Program-made: the position numbers and the translations under genes | The notes under the pieces: generated by a model | Database searches by the model: none | Told to the model about the DNA's origin: nothing | The model's input: the letters and a program-made list of their open reading frames with translations, nothing else | DNA from: a virus | Virus record (IMG/VR): IMGVR_UViG_3300050015_000089 | Coordinates: 1 to 34,254 of that record | Length of the DNA: 34,254 nucleotides | Reading direction: 5' to 3' (one strand) | Shown: one piece after another, positions 6,253-14,183 of the stretch | How the letters are laid out: every line of letters starts with the position of its first letter | Position numbering within the stretch: position 1 is the first letter of the stretch

Positions 6253-7319
6253 TTAATATATTTTTCCAATTCTTTTAACTCTTCAGCATATCCACCAGTC
6301 AGAATCGGAGTCCTGCACCAAGTCCTCGGATCTAGATTGTGGTCATCCATATGAAAACTTAATGCATACCGTTCACGTTTCCACTGGTTCATAGAAAACA
6401 ACTTAAAAAATTTAGTAATATCTTTAATAAGTTGATTATTATCTTCACCACTTTTTACAAAACTGGTATTTACCTTAATAGCGTGATAGATTTCAACTGG
6501 CGTATAACGATTCTTTACCACCATTGTCTCAATCATATGCAATAACCAATACGGCATCAAATCATCTTCATCCGTTTGATTACATTCCTTTGGTCGTAAT
6601 TCAGCAGTCGGTTGCTGTTCATTAACATATTTTAATGCAGGACATACTCCCAATGGTGCTGGACCTAACTTTTCTGCCCAATCAAGAAACTTTTTAATAT
6701 ATACCTTTGGAAGTCCTCCAATTGGAGCAACACATCCAGCAGTATCACCATCCATAGTAGCATATCCAACCGCTGCCTCACTCATATTGCTTGTGGTAAG
6801 CAATAACTTGCCTTGCATATTTGCGATAATCCAAATTCCAGGAGCACGAACCCTCGCTTGCAAATTCTGCAATACAATATCGTTATCTTTAAAATTCAAT
6901 GGCGAACCTTGAATAACCTCTCCAAGCTTGGAATATTCTTTCATTAATGGTTCAACATCAAATTCATAATGAGGAATACCCAATTGTTTTGTCAATTTTT
7001 CAGCAGCATTTCTAGTTACTTCACCACTTTGTGCGGTCGCTTGGTATGCAGTTGTGATTAACTTTTTAATCAATAATCCTACATTAGGATAATCTTTCAA
7101 ATGTGGGCAGTATTTTTTAATGAATAATTCTTCCCCAAGTTCATAAACTCCTAAACGAATTCCTGATGCACAAAGATATGTCACCATAGAAGAATCGGCA
7201 CCACCACATATTAACACTTGTCCACCACAATGAGAACAATATTCTGTATCACACCCAGGTATATGTGTAAACCCAGGATCAACTTCACAATCATGGCACT
7301 TTTTTAAATTATTTAACAT
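6249..7319 (-). CDS. nadE: NAD+ synthase (ammonia-type) with N-terminal zinc ribbon, 356 aa
   Basis: NAD synthase makes NAD+ from deamido-NAD+, ATP and ammonia. The PP-loop reads CGGADSS (38-44), with Cys in place of the usual Ser. Further motifs are the RVRAPGIWIIAN helix, LLLTTSNMSEAAVGYATMDG, a PTAELRP(x6)TDEDDL segment and a C-terminal KRERYALSFHMDDHNLDPRTW that resembles the longer glutamine-type enzymes. No nitrilase-type glutaminase domain is present, so free ammonia is the likely nitrogen donor. Residues 8-31 add a Cys/His ribbon (CHDC, HIPGC, YCSHC), unusual for this family. A promoter at 7327-7354 predicts transcription starting 1 nt before the ATG. It completes the pathway begun by the nicotinamidase and adenylyltransferase at 16167-18019. 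Confidence 0.9.
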   Translation of the reverse strand: MLNNLKKCHDCEVDPGFTHIPGCDTEYCSHCGGQVLICGGADSSMVTYLCASGIRLGVYELGEELFIKKYCPHLKDYPNVGLLIKKLITTAYQATAQSGEVTRNAAEKLTKQLGIPHYEFDVEPLMKEYSKLGEVIQGSPLNFKDNDIVLQNLQARVRAPGIWIIANMQGKLLLTTSNMSEAAVGYATMDGDTAGCVAPIGGLPKVYIKKFLDWAEKLGPAPLGVCPALKYVNEQQPTAELRPKECNQTDEDDLMPYWLLHMIETMVVKNRYTPVEIYHAIKVNTSFVKSGEDNNQLIKDITKFFKLFSMNQWKRERYALSFHMDDHNLDPRTWCRTPILTGGYAEELKELEKYIK

Positions 7320-7326
7320 AGAATAT

Positions 7327-7354
7327 ATTCTACCGATATTCTGTGATATGTCAA
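7327..7354 (-). promoter_or_regulatory. Sigma70-type promoter for nadE, leaderless type
   Basis: TTGACA (7349-7354), 16 bp, TAGAAT (7327-7332). Predicted start 7320, 1 nt before the nadE ATG. The TGA stop of the upstream phosphoesterase (7351-7353) lies inside the -35 box. Confidence 0.8.
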
Positions 7355-7971
7355 GCTACGGGAGGATTATTTTTTAAAGATTGAAAATATGTTCCCGACT
7401 TTCCACGCAACCCTTTAAATTCACTATTTAATTTATTATACGCCACCCATACATCTTCATCATAATAATCAGATATTGCTTTAAGATGAAAAGGAATAGA
7501 ATCCGAATCAACTGGTTTATAATGATTAGCATCTACTCCCACATTAAACATATTTAACTGATATTTCCAAGCTGCATGGATATGTCCAACAATATTAAAC
7601 GCAGATGAAATGCCTCTCGTTGGATAATGAGTAATATAACATTCAACTCCCCATGCTTCCATATTAATTCCATCCCCATCTGGAATAATTTCAATAAAAT
7701 ATGGTTTTAATTGTTCATCAGTAAACACTCTATCATGATTGCCACGGACCAATGTTTTCCTTCCATTAAACTGTTCAACAAAAGGAAGATATTCTGGCGT
7801 TTTCTGATAACAAACATCACCAACAACAATGACAGTATCCTCGGGTGATACCAATTCATTATGATTTTTAATCATTGTTTGAATCATATCATTTGTAGTT
7901 TTAAATGGTCTTCCCATTACATCCATTCTATTATCTCCCAAATGCCAATCTGCTGTAAACCAAGTGCTCAT
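7351..7971 (-). CDS. Calcineurin-like metallophosphoesterase, 206 aa
   Basis: All the metal-binding motifs are present: ADWHLGD (7-13), VVGDVCY (about 49-55), RGNHD (about 76-80), ITHYP (about 113-117) and VGHIHA (about 128-133). This is a complete two-metal phosphoesterase of the compact phage type. Substrates of phage members are mostly unknown (nucleotide or polynucleotide phosphates). A second, distant member lies at 33096-33746. It is followed directly by the nadE promoter, so the NAD synthase has its own start signal. Confidence 0.88.
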   Translation of the reverse strand: MSTWFTADWHLGDNRMDVMGRPFKTTNDMIQTMIKNHNELVSPEDTVIVVGDVCYQKTPEYLPFVEQFNGRKTLVRGNHDRVFTDEQLKPYFIEIIPDGDGINMEAWGVECYITHYPTRGISSAFNIVGHIHAAWKYQLNMFNVGVDANHYKPVDSDSIPFHLKAISDYYDEDVWVAYNKLNSEFKGLRGKSGTYFQSLKNNPPVA

Positions 7972-7973
7972 AT

Positions 7974-8429
7974 TTAATTAATTAAAGGAACAATTTTTAA
8001 CCCTTTACTATCTGCCCAAGCACGATAATAATTTTCAATACACCCTCCAGGTTGGAAATGTCTATCATAATGATAATTTCCAAGTTTTTCAATAAACCAC
8101 TTTGTTTTTGTCCATATTTGATATACTTTATACATTTCAGGAAAACGTTCTTTAAGTGAATCATCTTTTGGTACGAACATAAATTGAGTTGGTTCGGGTG
8201 GAGTGTAAACACCAACATCATCTACTGTCCCAAAAGAAACCACTTCAAATCCATTCCAATCTCCGTTATGAACAATAAAATATAATGTTTCACCATTGTA
8301 ATCAATATGACCAGACAAAGTATGATTACAAGCATTATGTTGATAAATATCAGTAAACGTTACACCATACCCCCCACCATTCCAATGAGATTCGGTAATG
8401 CGTTCGGCAATTTCATCAGGCATTTTCAT
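7974..8429 (-). CDS. Hypothetical protein, 151 aa
   Basis: Not recognised. A beta-rich first half (HIDYNGETLYFIVHNGDWNG, then FEVVSFG) is followed by a helical half with many aromatics (FPEMYKVYQIWTKTKWFIEK). The start is affected by a 13-bp tandem duplication (see repeat at 8416-8441): the upstream copy gives an ATG frame of only eight codons, and the downstream copy gives the real start at 8429. The gene ends 2 nt before the phosphoesterase begins. Confidence 0.7.
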   Translation of the reverse strand: MKMPDEIAERITESHWNGGGYGVTFTDIYQHNACNHTLSGHIDYNGETLYFIVHNGDWNGFEVVSFGTVDDVGVYTPPEPTQFMFVPKDDSLKERFPEMYKVYQIWTKTKWFIEKLGNYHYDRHFQPGGCIENYYRAWADSKGLKIVPLIN

Positions 8430-8441
8430 CAGGCATTTTCA
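8416..8441. repeat. 13-bp tandem duplication over a start codon
   Basis: On the minus strand the unit TGAAAATGCCTGA occurs twice in direct succession, just after the stop of the GNAT gene. Because 13 is not a multiple of three, the upstream copy of the start is out of frame (encoding MKMPDENA then stop), and only the downstream copy leads into the 151-aa gene. Confidence 0.85.
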
Positions 8442-8786
8442 TATTTTAATCATGTTAGGTGCCATAGATGTTTCATCACATCCATATGTAAATTTATATC
8501 CCATATTTTTAAGAAAGGGAATAAGTCTTGGTTCTAATATACTTTCAACGTATATTCCCCTTTGTAAATTTATTGCTTCAGTTTCAAATCGTTTAAGAAA
8601 TCCTGTAAAAATACCTCTTCCTCGTTGTTCCTCAATAACTTCTACTGAACCAATATCTAAAAAATTATATAATCTATCTTCATATATTCTTGAAGATCTC
8701 CGAACATATACTTGAATATGTTTTTCAAAAATCCACGAGTTGCGCAATTGGGTATTAGAAAGAAATAATTCCAAATCCATTTTCAT
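8439..8786 (-). CDS. GNAT-family acetyltransferase-like protein, 115 aa
   Basis: The central part reads SVEVIEEQRGRGIFTGFLKRFE, matching GNAT motif A (strand, then the acetyl-CoA loop R/Q-x-x-G-x-G/A: here Q-R-G-R-G-I), followed by an EPRLIPFLKNMGYKF segment like the conserved C-terminal 'F-x-x-x-G-F' of GNATs. At 115 residues it is short for the family and lacks much of the N-terminal substrate region. Substrate unknown. Its start (ATG 8786) overlaps the deoxyribosyltransferase-like stop by 4 nt, so the two are translationally coupled. Confidence 0.7.
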   Translation of the reverse strand: MKMDLELFLSNTQLRNSWIFEKHIQVYVRRSSRIYEDRLYNFLDIGSVEVIEEQRGRGIFTGFLKRFETEAINLQRGIYVESILEPRLIPFLKNMGYKFTYGCDETSMAPNMIKI

Positions 8787-9241
8787 ATAATTGCTTCTTT
8801 CAATAATGTATTTAAAGTGTTATGAATTGGTTTATTATTAAACTTTTTATAAAACCAATCTAAATATATACATTTAACTGCCCAATCAGGTCTTCCATAA
8901 AATGTATTGCTATATGACGCATACTTACCAAATTCTACATTGGTTGTTAATCCTGGCATAGTTTTCATGTTTCTAGGTACCCAGAAAACAATGCTTTTAC
9001 AATGAGTAAGTCCAAACAGTTCCCATTCAACCTGACCAATATAATCTATATGTTCCGCTTTATCTTTTCGTTCAGGAACTATTACTTGACCATCATATTG
9101 AAGATAATTAAGAACATCTATTGCTATGGGTCTCCATGAATATATATCTTTCGATCTTGGTGTTGGACCAGCAAGAAATATACTATGTATATTTAACTTC
9201 AGTCTTTCTTCAATTGGTTCATCTGAATAGATAATATTCAT
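8783..9241 (-). CDS. Nucleoside 2-deoxyribosyltransferase-like protein, about 152 aa
   Basis: The chain SIFLAGPTPR, SWRPIAIDVLNYL, VIVPERKD, DYIGQVEWELFGL, SIVFWVPRNMKTMPGLTTNVEFG follows the family pattern closely, including the active-site region with Y-x-x-Q-x-x-W-E and the TTN-x-E-F-G helix that carries the catalytic Glu. Family members cleave or exchange the glycosidic bond of 2'-deoxynucleosides or nucleotides; related folds hydrolyse NMN or ADP-ribose-type bonds. ATG 9241 is chosen because it follows the previous stop by 2 nt; the frame can be extended to 9328 but would overlap the neighbour by 85 nt. Confidence 0.85.
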   Translation of the reverse strand: MNIIYSDEPIEERLKLNIHSIFLAGPTPRSKDIYSWRPIAIDVLNYLQYDGQVIVPERKDKAEHIDYIGQVEWELFGLTHCKSIVFWVPRNMKTMPGLTTNVEFGKYASYSNTFYGRPDWAVKCIYLDWFYKKFNNKPIHNTLNTLLKEAII

Positions 9242-9243
9242 TA

Positions 9244-9555
9244 TTAAAACTTTGGTTGCTCTGTAACTTTTTGTGTAACATTTTCGGTGTATTGAACTTC
9301 TCCACAATTCATACATTTTCGTTTCCACCTTTTAGTTATTTTAGTAGGTACATCAAATGGTAATTGCCTATCTACTCCCATAGTACCTGGAGGATCACCT
9401 GGATCCCGATATCCTTTTAAAACAATATCATCTCTTACAGGTTCAGTCCATTCATGTTTACAATTATAAATTGCCTCTGCCAATTTCTCTTTGGCCTTCA
9501 TATATTCCAAGTGCGCTTGATCAAGCGCATCTCTCAACTGTGGTATAGCATTCAT
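9244..9555 (-). CDS. Zinc-ribbon protein with N-terminal coiled helix, 103 aa
   Basis: Residues 5-32 form a charged heptad-like helix (LRDALDQAHLEYMKAKEKLA); one zinc site is suggested by NCKHEW (about 31-36) and KRKCMNCGEVQYT (about 77-89). A Pro/Gly-rich loop (YRDPGDPPGTMGVDRQ) separates them. This arrangement is common in phage proteins of unknown function. The ATG overlaps the stop of the methyltransferase gene by 4 nt. Confidence 0.75.
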   Translation of the reverse strand: MNAIPQLRDALDQAHLEYMKAKEKLAEAIYNCKHEWTEPVRDDIVLKGYRDPGDPPGTMGVDRQLPFDVPTKITKRWKRKCMNCGEVQYTENVTQKVTEQPKF

Positions 9556-10319
9556 TTATGTTTCCTTAAAATAAGTTTTAAATGTGTTGGATCTTTGATT
9601 TCAATCCCTAAATCATCCCGCACAATCTGAAGAAGATACGGCAATGTATAATGCTCGTGGAAAATAATATCATATTCTAATGGTATCTTTGCCAAAAGAG
9701 TTTCCCGTGTAATAGGCATATAATTCTCCCTAACTTCCCGTTCCCAATTTGGAGTCAAATACCTATATTTAAGCAAGAAATGAATGAGTTGTTTATTGTT
9801 TTCAATGCTTCCCCACATTTGTTCAAAATCATTCAATGCCTTGGTTCCAAGGAACTTATAATATACTTTCTTAACGTCATTGACATTACTTGCTCTGTCA
9901 ATCGCTTTACCTGGAATCATATCCCGAATGACAATGAATTCAAATCCAGTATTAAATACTTTATTCCAAAAATCATCAATATCTGCTTTGCTTCCATAGT
10001 GGAACACTTCATGAATAACAGAAGATAATATAATTGCAGGATGTTTAGATTCTCCAACCAGTTTTTCAACGCTTCTCCAGTCAGAATAAATCGGACAATC
10101 TTTCGCCATACGTGCCATTGCAGGATCAATATCGTATCCCGCAAGAACAACGTCCGACTTCATTGTACTAATGGCATTTAACAATGCTCCGTTGGCACAA
10201 CCGAAATCAATAATAGCATCCGCATTAATCTTATCCAGAAAGAATGCCTTATCCATCATTGATAGTTCCATCCGCTTGTTATAAGCGGTATAATCTGTAA
10301 TGCTAGGTGCTTCATTCAT
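9552..10319 (-). CDS. SAM-dependent methyltransferase (class I), 255 aa
   Basis: The SAM-binding motif I is AIIDFGCANGALL (about residues 35-47) and motif II is AGYDIDPAM with the acidic residue that holds the ribose; IILSSVIHEVFHYG supplies the later strand and may position the substrate. No catalytic N-P-P-Y or P-C motif of DNA methyltransferases is seen, so a small-molecule, RNA or protein substrate is more likely. The promoter at 10329-10356 places the transcript start 3 nt before the ATG. First gene of the run 10319 to 7351. Confidence 0.8.
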   Translation of the reverse strand: MNEAPSITDYTAYNKRMELSMMDKAFFLDKINADAIIDFGCANGALLNAISTMKSDVVLAGYDIDPAMARMAKDCPIYSDWRSVEKLVGESKHPAIILSSVIHEVFHYGSKADIDDFWNKVFNTGFEFIVIRDMIPGKAIDRASNVNDVKKVYYKFLGTKALNDFEQMWGSIENNKQLIHFLLKYRYLTPNWEREVRENYMPITRETLLAKIPLEYDIIFHEHYTLPYLLQIVRDDLGIEIKDPTHLKLILRKHK

Positions 10320-10328
10320 ATTTCACCA

Positions 10329-10356
10329 ACTATACCGATGTTTTATGGAATGTCAA
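10329..10356 (-). promoter_or_regulatory. Sigma70-type promoter, near-leaderless
   Basis: TTGACA (10351-10356), 16 bp, TATAGT (10329-10334). Predicted start 10322, 3 nt before the methyltransferase ATG. The TGA stop of 10353-10820 is inside the -35 box. Confidence 0.8.
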
Positions 10357-10820
10357 TCCATCTGCCGAATTAATTTTACTCCATCACATATTACAGTATT
10401 AGCGGGTGCAATCCAATAATCTACTGCATCAGGTACTTCTTCGGGTATGGACGAAACAGACGCAATCCAAAACGTTTTAATAAAATTATCCCTTACCTTA
10501 TTAATAGGTTCATCTATATGATTATATTCTTGAAATAAGTTAGGAATATAAACAAATGGAATAACCGTTGGATTTAAACATTCACATTCAAAAATAAATT
10601 TATCATAATTACAAAATTTATTCCTTCTTGCTTCAAGAAGTGAACTAAATACAAATAATTTTCCAACTTTAGGATATGTCCACTCATTAAGTTTATATTC
10701 AACCTTCATAGAATCAGGAATGAATTTACCCATTGACGATTCCAATTTACATGTAGATACATTTAACTCTTTTAAATCTTTGTGAGTTCCCAATACAACT
10801 TTATAATATATTTCACTCAT
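10353..10820 (-). CDS. Hypothetical protein, 155 aa
   Basis: Not assigned. The N-terminus MSEIYYKVVLGTHKDLKEL, a middle LFVFSSLLEARRNKF and the C-terminus ANTVICDGVKLIRQMD resemble a widespread family of short phage and giant-virus proteins with unknown role (Y-Y-K-V-V ... F-x-F-x-S-x-x-x-A-R ... V-x-L). Cysteine pair ECECLNP lies mid-protein. No membrane segments. It starts 4 nt after the kinase gene stop, so it may be an accessory of the kinase/PP2C/vWA module. Confidence 0.65.
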   Translation of the reverse strand: MSEIYYKVVLGTHKDLKELNVSTCKLESSMGKFIPDSMKVEYKLNEWTYPKVGKLFVFSSLLEARRNKFCNYDKFIFECECLNPTVIPFVYIPNLFQEYNHIDEPINKVRDNFIKTFWIASVSSIPEEVPDAVDYWIAPANTVICDGVKLIRQMD

Positions 10821-10823
10821 AAC

Positions 10824-12545
10824 TTATTTACGTTTAATCTGGTGCAAACTATTTCCATTAATAAAAAACAATCCATCGGGTGTCGCAATTAATTTCATTG
10901 TAGAATCCAATGGAGGATTCGATATTGTTTCACATTTAAATGCAGTGGTAAATAATTCCAATTCCGTTGGATTTGCCAATAACGCACACAATCCATTATC
11001 CATGACTGCAAAGTTAATAGTATCATACGATACGTCATCAACCTTCCTAATATCACATTTAGAGTATTGTTTGTCAAATACAATGATAAACCTATCATAT
11101 TGACCATTCTTTTCACCTAATACCACCGTGACATATTTATCCGATTTGGCACCGACCACCCTATACCCATCCAATTGTGGCATATGTTTAGAGAAACAAC
11201 TTCCCAATTTATATGGTAATGTTAAATATATCTTTCCCAATAGATTTTGTATAACACATCCATCATACATTTCCGCTGAAGTAGTTGATACATTCTCTAC
11301 TTCATTAATACGATGCACAATTTTATGACCAAAAGAAGTAAACGAGTTCTCTACCAATTTGCCTCTACTTATGGTATAGATGGCATTGTTGCGAGCAAAC
11401 ATATTATTACTTGTGGCAGTACCAATTGGTTCGCTCTTGGTTAATTCATTAAATAGTATTTTATTACTAAACCCCTGTTGTGCTGCAATAAGAGTTCCAT
11501 CCGATGAAGCACAAAGTAATGTTTTCCATTTTACATCGTGAGTTTCAATTTCTTTTTTGCTGGCATATATATGTGATTTAGTAGCAATGTAGTAAATACC
11601 CATTATTGTAAATACACATTGAATATTACTATCGTAGGATGCTATTTCCTCTACTCCAATATTATCAGTACCTTGTATGGTAATGACTTGTGTAGGAACC
11701 AACAAAGGAACACTACTATCGGGATCAGGAGGAACGGAACGGTTTTTAGTATCAGAAAATATAAACTTATACCAATCCAATAATCGTTTCGGAATAATGT
11801 TGAATGGTGTAACAGAAGGAGGCATTCTAGATTTTGGATCAAATACAGATATATTATCATCCATTTGCTGTTTTTTTTGATTAGGTTTATAATTGGGATG
11901 AGTCCCCCTATAAGGATGAATATTAACTAATGCATTGAAAGATAATACGCCCCAAGAAAACCAATCGGATAATTCATCTGGATTATATACTAAATGTCCA
12001 TTTAAATTACTTGATACACGTCTATCCATTATAGATTGCATCACCGCTGATGATTTATAACTTGGAGTTTGATAACTATCACAATCTATGAAATAAGGCT
12101 CTAACGTTCCCGACGAGTCTTTAATCAATATATTTAACTCATTATAATCAACTATAAGACATTTACATCCATGTATTTCCGATGTAATTATTCGCATTTT
12201 CTTTATTAAGTCAATCATCATTGTCATACTAACATTATTATTGTCCTTAAATGTTTTAGTAAAGTATTTTACAAACGGTTCAACATTATCTATGAAAGTA
12301 GTGGTATATCCTATAGGTTTATCACCGGCATTACTATAAATAATTTCTTGTGGAGTAATTACCGATGGGTTTGGAATTAATGATAGTTCTTGTATCTTTT
12401 TTAATGGTAGTACATGTGTATCATTATGATAAATCTTAAATGCTTTTCCGCCATTAACATAAATACTTCCTTCTCCACCAGATGCTAAGTATGATTTATC
12501 ATTTAATACGAGTGTTGTTCCATTAACCTTAATCTTTAAATTCAT
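10824..12545 (-). CDS. TerY-P-type protein kinase with C-terminal propeller-like region, 573 aa
   Basis: The kinase core (about residues 1-280) shows a Gly-rich loop ASGGEGSIYV (21-30), the ATP-binding Lys in KAFKIYH (K37), a catalytic loop VDYNELNILI (D133, N138) and a metal-binding IDCDSYQ (D154/D156) in place of DFG, as in the kinases that accompany TerY-like vWA and PP2C proteins. LSDWFSWGVLSFNALV is the alpha-F region. Residues about 285-573 are beta-rich repeats (VFTIMGIYYIATKSHIYASK and similar) suggestive of a beta-propeller sensor. It phosphorylates proteins in the cytoplasm; partners are presumably the vWA and PP2C proteins at 13349-14939. The order is broken by an endonuclease gene at 12579-13304. 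Confidence 0.82.
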   Translation of the reverse strand: MNLKIKVNGTTLVLNDKSYLASGGEGSIYVNGGKAFKIYHNDTHVLPLKKIQELSLIPNPSVITPQEIIYSNAGDKPIGYTTTFIDNVEPFVKYFTKTFKDNNNVSMTMMIDLIKKMRIITSEIHGCKCLIVDYNELNILIKDSSGTLEPYFIDCDSYQTPSYKSSAVMQSIMDRRVSSNLNGHLVYNPDELSDWFSWGVLSFNALVNIHPYRGTHPNYKPNQKKQQMDDNISVFDPKSRMPPSVTPFNIIPKRLLDWYKFIFSDTKNRSVPPDPDSSVPLLVPTQVITIQGTDNIGVEEIASYDSNIQCVFTIMGIYYIATKSHIYASKKEIETHDVKWKTLLCASSDGTLIAAQQGFSNKILFNELTKSEPIGTATSNNMFARNNAIYTISRGKLVENSFTSFGHKIVHRINEVENVSTTSAEMYDGCVIQNLLGKIYLTLPYKLGSCFSKHMPQLDGYRVVGAKSDKYVTVVLGEKNGQYDRFIIVFDKQYSKCDIRKVDDVSYDTINFAVMDNGLCALLANPTELELFTTAFKCETISNPPLDSTMKLIATPDGLFFINGNSLHQIKRK

Positions 12546-12554
12546 AATTATTTT

Positions 12555-12582
12555 AGTTTATTACAGAATTATCATGTGTCAA
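12555..12582 (-). promoter_or_regulatory. Putative sigma70-type promoter for the kinase gene
   Basis: TTGACA (12577-12582), 16 bp, TAAACT (12555-12560, 4 of 6 matches). Predicted start 12548, 3 nt before the kinase ATG. The TGA stop of the endonuclease gene lies inside the -35 box. Confidence 0.5.
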
Positions 12583-13304
12583 ATTGATTGTTTTAATGCT
12601 GCTCGTAAAATATCTTCAATCCGATTTCTATCGGTATATTTTATTCTCAACAAACCAATTTTATTATCTTCGGCATATTTAGTCTTTATGCCATCTCTAT
12701 ATTGGGTATCTTTCAATTCTTCCTCCGACGACTCATATCCTTTAAACTTTCCATTGGAGAAATGTTGAGGACCATCATATTCTATTAAAAGATTATGTTG
12801 AGGTAAATAAAAATCATATTTAAAGAGATTTCCACTTTTAGGATTTCTACAGTCATCAAACATTTTTTGATAAAAATATTTTATATTATTTCTAATTAAC
12901 ACTTTTATAACTTCTATTTCTCCACGAGAAATTTTACACCGTGGGCAACCTTTTCCACTTAAATGAGAATTTGGGATCTGAAAAAATGACCCATGTTTAG
13001 GACAAATAATTTCTACTTTAATTCTATTACCAGTATAACATGCTTTCTTATAAGAGTACTTGTTATTGTGTATCTCCATTGACTCTCGTATAAAATCTAT
13101 GGTAGATTTTCCAACCCCGGCACATGTGGGACATCCATGCCCTGCTAAATGACTATTTGGAGATTGTAAAAACTCTCCGTGGTGATTACATACTATTTTA
13201 ACTTTAGTTCTAATATTAGTATAATCTACAAAAGAGTAAGAATATCTATGATTATGTACTTTATTAGCTTTCTCAACAAACTCATTATATGTTGCTCTTT
13301 TCAT
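12579..13304 (-). CDS. Vsr/EDxHD-like homing endonuclease with two zinc repeats, about 241 aa
   Basis: Two N-terminal repeats of the form 'HNH-(R/K)-YSY ... V-x-I-(V/I)-C-x-x-HG-x-F-x-Q-x-P-x-SHL-x-G-x-GCPxC' are followed by a nuclease domain: GEIEVIKVLIRNN, KYDFYLPQHNLLIEYDGPQHF and YRDGIKTKYAEDNKIGLLRIKYTDRN, the layout of very-short-patch-repair-type nucleases found as free-standing homing endonucleases in phages. Key acidic residues are E-Y-D-G. The paralog at 15014-16120 begins MKRQS, so Met5 (ATG 13304, MKRAT) is preferred over ATG 13316. It separates the kinase from the PP2C gene and looks like an insertion into that module. Confidence 0.85.
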   Translation of the reverse strand: MKRATYNEFVEKANKVHNHRYSYSFVDYTNIRTKVKIVCNHHGEFLQSPNSHLAGHGCPTCAGVGKSTIDFIRESMEIHNNKYSYKKACYTGNRIKVEIICPKHGSFFQIPNSHLSGKGCPRCKISRGEIEVIKVLIRNNIKYFYQKMFDDCRNPKSGNLFKYDFYLPQHNLLIEYDGPQHFSNGKFKGYESSEEELKDTQYRDGIKTKYAEDNKIGLLRIKYTDRNRIEDILRAALKQSI

Positions 13305-13348
13305 TTTATATACCATTTATAAACTACTGAGAATAATCAAAATCAAAA

Positions 13349-14125
13349 TTACACAATAATACTCGCAACGCTTATGTCATCACTATGAGTAATACCTTCT
13401 TTTAAACACTTTCGTTTAAAAGCAGATACCCTTCTTAATACAAATTCACCTTCAAAATTCTTATATCCGGTAAATTCATCAATTAATTCCTTCCACGGAA
13501 TCGGTGTATAATCCGATTTTCTAAAACTATTAATACCATCGGATATGACTGAAATAACATCACCTTCTTCTACTGGTTTTGTTATAACCACTGGATAAAA
13601 TGGTGAATAACATGCTACATTATTATCAAATTCTACTATTTTTTGATTATCTTTCATTCCATGATATGCTGCCGTTCTTAATGTATCAAGTTGATAAGAA
13701 AGATAATCTGGTGCTCCACTTGTTAGATTAATATGAACTGTATTTACTTTATCTTTAGTTTTATGAATAAGCACTCCATCACCAAACAAAAAAGCAGTCA
13801 ATTGTTTATTCTTAACCCACGCTGCCAACAATGTGGCATCTAATGATTGTGCGTGAATTGTAGGAAAGGATAAAAACATCTGTGTGGATTTCCTAATTGC
13901 TTCTTTTCCAAACTCAATACAATCTTTTGTATGAAAATCTGTAATAATACATTCTCTTGCTGCCAGTGCTAAGAACCTTGCACCAATATCAACATCAGGA
14001 GAAGCACTGCAACCATCACATACAATAGCATATGATAAATCAAATTGTGGTTTAACACCACTCAAAGCATAGTCTTGACAAACAGTGTGATCGTGTCCAA
14101 TCCAAAATGTACTATTGGTATTCAT
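13349..14125 (-). CDS. PP2C-type serine/threonine phosphatase, 258 aa
   Basis: PP2C motifs are seen in order: YAIVCDGCSASPDVDIGAR (metal-binding D-G at about 37-38), SLDATLLAAWV, TAFLFGDGV, ISVISDGINSF and HSDDISVASIIV at the C-terminus (D-D-x-S/T). It is a compact metal-dependent phosphatase that removes phosphate from Ser/Thr. With the kinase (10824-12545) and vWA protein (14184-14939) it makes the TerY-P triad described from bacterial tellurite/stress gene clusters. It begins 58 nt after the vWA gene, with a terminator-like hairpin between, so expression relative to vWA may be reduced. Confidence 0.87.
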   Translation of the reverse strand: MNTNSTFWIGHDHTVCQDYALSGVKPQFDLSYAIVCDGCSASPDVDIGARFLALAARECIITDFHTKDCIEFGKEAIRKSTQMFLSFPTIHAQSLDATLLAAWVKNKQLTAFLFGDGVLIHKTKDKVNTVHINLTSGAPDYLSYQLDTLRTAAYHGMKDNQKIVEFDNNVACYSPFYPVVITKPVEEGDVISVISDGINSFRKSDYTPIPWKELIDEFTGYKNFEGEFVLRRVSAFKRKCLKEGITHSDDISVASIIV

Positions 14126-14136
14126 ATATAACTTAT

Positions 14137-14166
14137 TAAAAGAGGGGATGGTGTTTAGCCATCCCC
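14137..14166 (-). terminator. Rho-independent-type terminator after the vWA gene
   Basis: An 8-bp perfect GC-rich stem (14144-14151 with 14159-14166, GGGGATGG / CCATCCCC) with a 7-nt loop is followed on the minus strand by TCTTTTAATAA. The U-run is modest, so some read-through into the PP2C gene is likely. The plus-strand reading has no U-run. Confidence 0.7.
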
Positions 14167-14183
14167 ATTGAGGTATAACTTAA

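Noticed and set aside
6249-7319. Glutamine-dependent NAD synthase
   Set aside because: The C-terminus resembles that class, but the nitrilase-type glutaminase domain is absent and the N-terminus is a zinc ribbon.
8307-8715. Plus-strand frames opposite 7974-8786
   Set aside because: They mirror the GNAT and hypothetical genes; no promoter or recognisable family.
8783-9328. Longer version of the deoxyribosyltransferase-like protein
   Set aside because: The 29 extra residues overlap the zinc protein's coding end by 85 nt and have no family similarity; ATG 9241 fits the 2-nt gene spacing.
11651-11880. Frames on both strands inside the kinase gene
   Set aside because: Shadows of the 573-aa kinase frame, which has full motif support.
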